A stretch of 64,000 nucleotides of DNA. Origin: Ampelocalamus luodianensis. Lineage: Eukaryota; Streptophyta; Magnoliopsida; Poales; Poaceae. Position 1 is the stretch's first letter. Every line of letters begins with the position of its first letter. Made by a program: the position numbers and the translations under genes. Positions 60,801 to 64,000 of this stretch are shown one piece after another. The notes under the pieces were generated by a model that worked only from the letters and a program-made list of their open reading frames with translations, had not been told where the DNA came from and made no database searches. Where the stretch lies: NCBI GenBank assembly GCA_036346255.1, contig CM070636.1, forward strand, positions 27,473,539-27,537,538, written 5' to 3'.

Positions 60801-61095
60801 CCTTTGGGTTTGGCCCAAACATCGTTAGAGGATTTTCTTTGCTTTTCCATTTGTTTTAATTTGATAATTCATAATAGCTTTAGAAAATAGCAAAATACTT
60901 CCAAAAATTATGGAAAATTCACGAAATTCCTATACTCATTTGGACTTAATAAAATTATTTCCAACTTTATGTTGGTTTTTAATTTTACAAATAAATTTGT
61001 TTTAGCTTTAAAATTATAAAAGCTTTTGAAAATTCAGAAAACCACAAACATAAATAAACTTTTAAATTTTATGAAATTGAAATTTGGGTGTTATA
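57867..61095 (-). repeat. LTR C of a Tekay-type chromovirus, minus strand, 3' LTR
   Basis: The left end TGTCGAACCCGGG is the complement of an LTR end CCCGGGTTCGACA. The right end TTTGGGTGTTATA corresponds to TGTAACACCCAAA with one substitution. The left flank is TAAAA (57862-57866), inside LTR B. The CTATTCGAATAG module is at 58529-58540. GC-rich sequence at 59880-60500 resembles a leader, and 60540-60740 has repeated GATC(C/A)AACGG motifs. The element's pol end follows directly on the right. Confidence 0.85.
60207..60213 (-). promoter_or_regulatory. Possible TATA box of LTR C
   Basis: TATAAAG on the minus strand, in GCGCCTATAAAGGCGAC, at the start of the GC-rich leader. It occupies the same relative position as the TATA box of LTR B. 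Confidence 0.55.
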
Positions 61096-61466
61096 AACCT
61101 ATTTCTTAAGGGAATCTCGACCGAGATTCAGGATTGGTCAACAAAGAGATCGGATAGTTGGTCTTGAGGTCTTCTTCTTTTTCCCATGTGGCTTCACTTT
61201 CCGGTGATGACTCCACCGCACCTTGTATGATCCGATGATTCGCTCGTGACTCGCTCGTGACATCTAGAATCTTGATTGGTCGCCCACGTAGGTGAGATCT
61301 TCTCAAGATCAAGCTTTCCAAGAAGGTACGATCTTTCCGCGCTTGCAAGCATTTCTCAATCGGGATACATGGAAGACATCGTGCACACCGACAAGGCTTC
61401 GTAGCTCAAGCCGATATGCCACTTCACCTCTTTTGGCTAGAATTTTGTATGGCCCCACAAATCTGG
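61096..61466 (-). pseudogene. pol: Tekay chromovirus integrase C-terminus and chromodomain
   Basis: Read right to left from 61466: RFVGPYKILAKRGEVAYRLE followed by GVHDVFHVSRL, the GPF/Y module at the end of integrase. Then comes LRGRPIKILD and the chromodomain, whose aromatic cage region reads KVRWSHH in one frame and SEATWEKEEDL in the next, so a one-base loss separates them. It ends with NPESRSRFP, where Tekay pols end, then the purine tract and LTR C. The chromodomain targets the integrase to methylated histone H3. Only this end of pol remains, because a new LTR begins at 61467. Confidence 0.88.
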
Positions 61467-64000
61467 TGTCAGAATGACCCTAACTTAGGTTTGTATTTCA
61501 AGTGTAAATTTTGAGGGGAAATAAAACTTTTGTTGTCTCTTCAAATCATTTGAAAGTTTCTACATTTTTCCCTAGCAATTTCCATTTTCTAGAATTAAAT
61601 TCTTGTGAATGGAGGTTGTTGTCAGCAAATTCTTAGCTTTCAAACTTGTGATCATCCTCTGAAATTATTTTTCCTACCATCTTGATCATCCTATCTACCT
61701 CCTGAATTATTTCACAATTTTTAGATTTTGTTTGCTATTTCAAATGGCCAAGTCAACTCTGTTTGAAATCTGGTCAAACTCCTCAGACAGCAGCTTGTGA
61801 ATTTTCTCTAGAACAATGCAGTGCATAAAAAGTTCTGGAAAAATTATACAAGGTTGTCCTCTGTCCCTAGTAGCTACCATAAAATTTCTGAAATTTTGGA
61901 GCTCAGGAGCTACCTCTAAAAATTCCCAAACCTTCTCTCTTTTAAATCAAATTCTAAAAGTGTCGCTCCTCTGCCCGAACCCAACTCAAAGCTCGAGTCC
62001 GACTCGCACACTTGGTTCGGTCGCGCCAACTAATCGCACCACCCGAGTCCAATTGATCGCGACCATCCGATGCAAATCGAACGATCCACGCCGCGGCGCA
62101 ACCGACCGTCCGAATGCATACATCAATCTCGACCGCCCATCTCGGATCCAACGGCCAAGACGCTCTGATCAAATCAAACCACCGGTTCGCACCGCTTTGT
62201 GAGTCATCGATGGTGGACCCCACTTGTCGCCTTCGCCTCGCCCTCTCGCGCCTCACCGGAGCGCACCGGCGATCACGCATGTGTGCCACGCACCTGCGCC
62301 GCCGCCACCTATTTGCCCTCGTGTTCGTCCGCGGAGCATCGCTAGAGCTTTATAACCTCACCGCACTCACTCATTCATCGCTTCTTCGCTCTCTCACTTT
62401 CTCCGCCCGCTCGCTTTCGCCGCGAAGCGAAGGTAGCGCCGCGTGTTAGCGCCGCCCTTGATCCCGCAACCACACCGCCGTGATCCACGCCGACGCCGCT
62501 CCATTTTGCCCAACTCGGGTCCTGGTGTCCGATGGATCACAGGGGCGATCGTCGCCTCCGCCTCCGGTTGGCGGTCCCGCGAGCTTGCTAGTTCTCCGTG
62601 AGTCTCTAACCTCGCTACTTGGTCCTCGTGATCGCAATCCTCCTCTGAGTCTAACGGTGGGCTCGTTTCTGTCTTTCGTGCATCGTGGAAGTCGTGCGGG
62701 TGTTTCTTCCTCGCGCACGGTGTTCCGCCGCCGTGGCAATTCCGGCCGCCTCGGACCTTCTTCTTCGACTTTGTCTTGTGCTTATTGCTCCTGGAGTCGA
62801 GGCGATCCCGTGGCGCAACTTCTCAAAGCCGCCAAGTCTCAGAGCGCCTCGCGCGAGCCGTAGCTTTTCTCCGCCTCCGCCGTCGTGGGCCCATCTCCGG
62901 CGACCATTGGGCTCGCGCGCATCGGCATCAAGTTCGTGGAGCCGCGGTGCACCCGCGCGTGCCATCCCCGAGCTCGAGCCTCACCATTCTCCGATCCCCA
63001 CTCGCCGCCGCGCGCGCGTGTGGGAACTCCGCCGAGCCGCCGTAGCTAAGGTCTAATCCCTTCTTAAGCTCTAATCGCCTTTTAGTTTGTATCTCCGCTT
63101 GTGGGCCCTGTCGTTAACCACGTTTAGAAATCGCTTAATCCAACCGCTGCATTTCACTTTGTGTCTCGCCATGTGGGCCCGAATGTCGGTTGGGGTTGTG
63201 TAGTGTTATTAATGCGTTTTCTCCGCGCAAGCGATTTCTCGTGAGTATATGTTAGAAGTACACTTTGATATGTCAAAGACGTATTCTTAGAATACGCCGA
63301 CGCCACCTTATGCGGCAGTCCGCCAGTCGCGTTTTGCGTGGGCCCGCTCGTCGTTGGTGGGCTAGCTGCAAGGCGTCGGTAGAAGAAGTATTAAGTGCTT
63401 TAGTATTTCAAATGCTTTTTCTGTTAATCGTTAAATCAATTAAACTTGTAAAATGCATAACTAATTCAATTTTTATCCAAACTGCATGAAACCATCTTTG
63501 TTAATTTTCATTTTAAATGTACTATTTACTAAAATGAGTTTCAACCTTGTATCTGTAGCAAAAATCTGTTAATTAATTTAATGTTGTAAATCGTAATCTC
63601 CAAATTAGAAAATGCATATCTCTTTCAATAATTGTCCAAATACAAGAAACCCAATTCAGTAAAATTTCATTTTCAGTATACTAACTATTAGGATAGGTTT
63701 TACACACTGTTTCTGTTCATGAAAATTTGTTAAGTAATTAACTAGTGGCATGTTGTGTTTTAGCTTAGAAAATTCATAGAAAATTATTAATAACTTAAAA
63801 TAATTTGTTCTCTGCTTCTAAAATTTTGTTATATCATGCTTAGGTTGCTGTGTGAGTTTTGGCTTGTTTTGATGTTGTTGTATGTTTGAGTTTTGTCGGT
63901 GTTATTCGCTCTTATTTGTCGTTATATTCGATCGTTAGGCTTCGATATTTGCGGCAACCCCGAGGACGATCCTCCAAAGATATTGAGCAACAAAGATCCG
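61467..64000 (+). repeat. Plus-strand gypsy LTR, partial (LTR N)
   Basis: It begins TGTCAGAATGACCC inside the chromovirus integrase (flank TCTGG, 61462-61466). Its AT-rich start matches LTR G in order (GAAATTATTTTTCCTA, then TTTCACAATTTTTAGA). A GC-rich leader at 62200-63050 with shadow frames, and AT-rich sequence with GCGGCAACCCCGAGGACGAT near the edge, follow. The 3' end is beyond the window. Confidence 0.7.
62349..62355 (+). promoter_or_regulatory. Possible TATA box of LTR N
   Basis: TTTATAA in GAGCTTTATAACCTCACC, at the boundary between the GATC/AACGG-rich segment and the CT-rich leader. A weak match to consensus. Confidence 0.35.

Noticed and set aside
62114..63056. Open frames of 104-127 codons
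   Set aside because: Same situation in the GC-rich leader of LTR N; low-complexity Arg/Ser/Pro translations.

Overview
This window is plant nuclear DNA from a grass (Poaceae). It consists almost entirely of nested Ty3/gypsy LTR retrotransposons plus one CACTA DNA transposon. The evidence is grass-type LTR termini (TGTAACATCCC...), retroviral-type polyproteins, a CACTA end with subterminal repeats, and the absence of any intact host gene, rRNA or tRNA gene. The genus cannot be fixed from the sequence. I found no coding region that is intact from start to stop: every retroelement protein carries stops, frameshifts or deletions.

Left part (1-10,200). A partial reverse-oriented LTR carries a degenerate GGAGGTC array. 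It is followed by a non-autonomous CACTA element whose right end is intact (17-nt terminus, subterminal repeats) and whose left terminus is missing. The CACTA element holds an F-box gene fragment, a 31-bp minisatellite and a striking 0.47-kb hairpin. A complete 4.6-kb retroelement (854/888-bp LTRs, TSD CCCGG) is inserted in it; this keeps a gag relic and an unrecognised ORF but no pol.

Middle (10,201-30,311). Relics of an older gypsy element (a coiled-coil/Pro-rich ORF and a Tekay-like gag) were hit by a solo LTR (TSD AGAGG). That solo LTR was later hit by a full-length 7.8-kb gypsy element on the minus strand (TSD GAACG). To the right, one LTR holds a second long LTR, which holds a 2.4-kb solo LTR (TSD CCGAT).

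Right (30,312-64,000). Very long minus-strand LTRs (up to about 4.9 kb) dominate. A 5'-truncated plus-strand relative of the 7.8-kb element (34.4-40.1 kb) preserves the clearest gag, protease, RT, RNase H and integrase relics. A minus-strand chromodomain/integrase fragment (61.1-61.5 kb) identifies one of the long-LTR families as a Tekay-type chromovirus. A further plus-strand LTR runs off the right edge.

How it fits together. Three elements (3954-8564, 10919-18722, 34445-40055) share TGATGAGGAC...CATCA LTR termini, a tRNA-iMet-type primer site and purine tracts; in the best-preserved copy the pol reading frame continues into the 3' LTR. These traits suggest a CRM-like lineage, with the first element an internally replaced non-autonomous partner. 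That lineage is enriched near grass centromeres, so a pericentromeric origin is plausible but unproven. Six LTRs of several families share a module centred on the palindrome CTATTCGAATAG.
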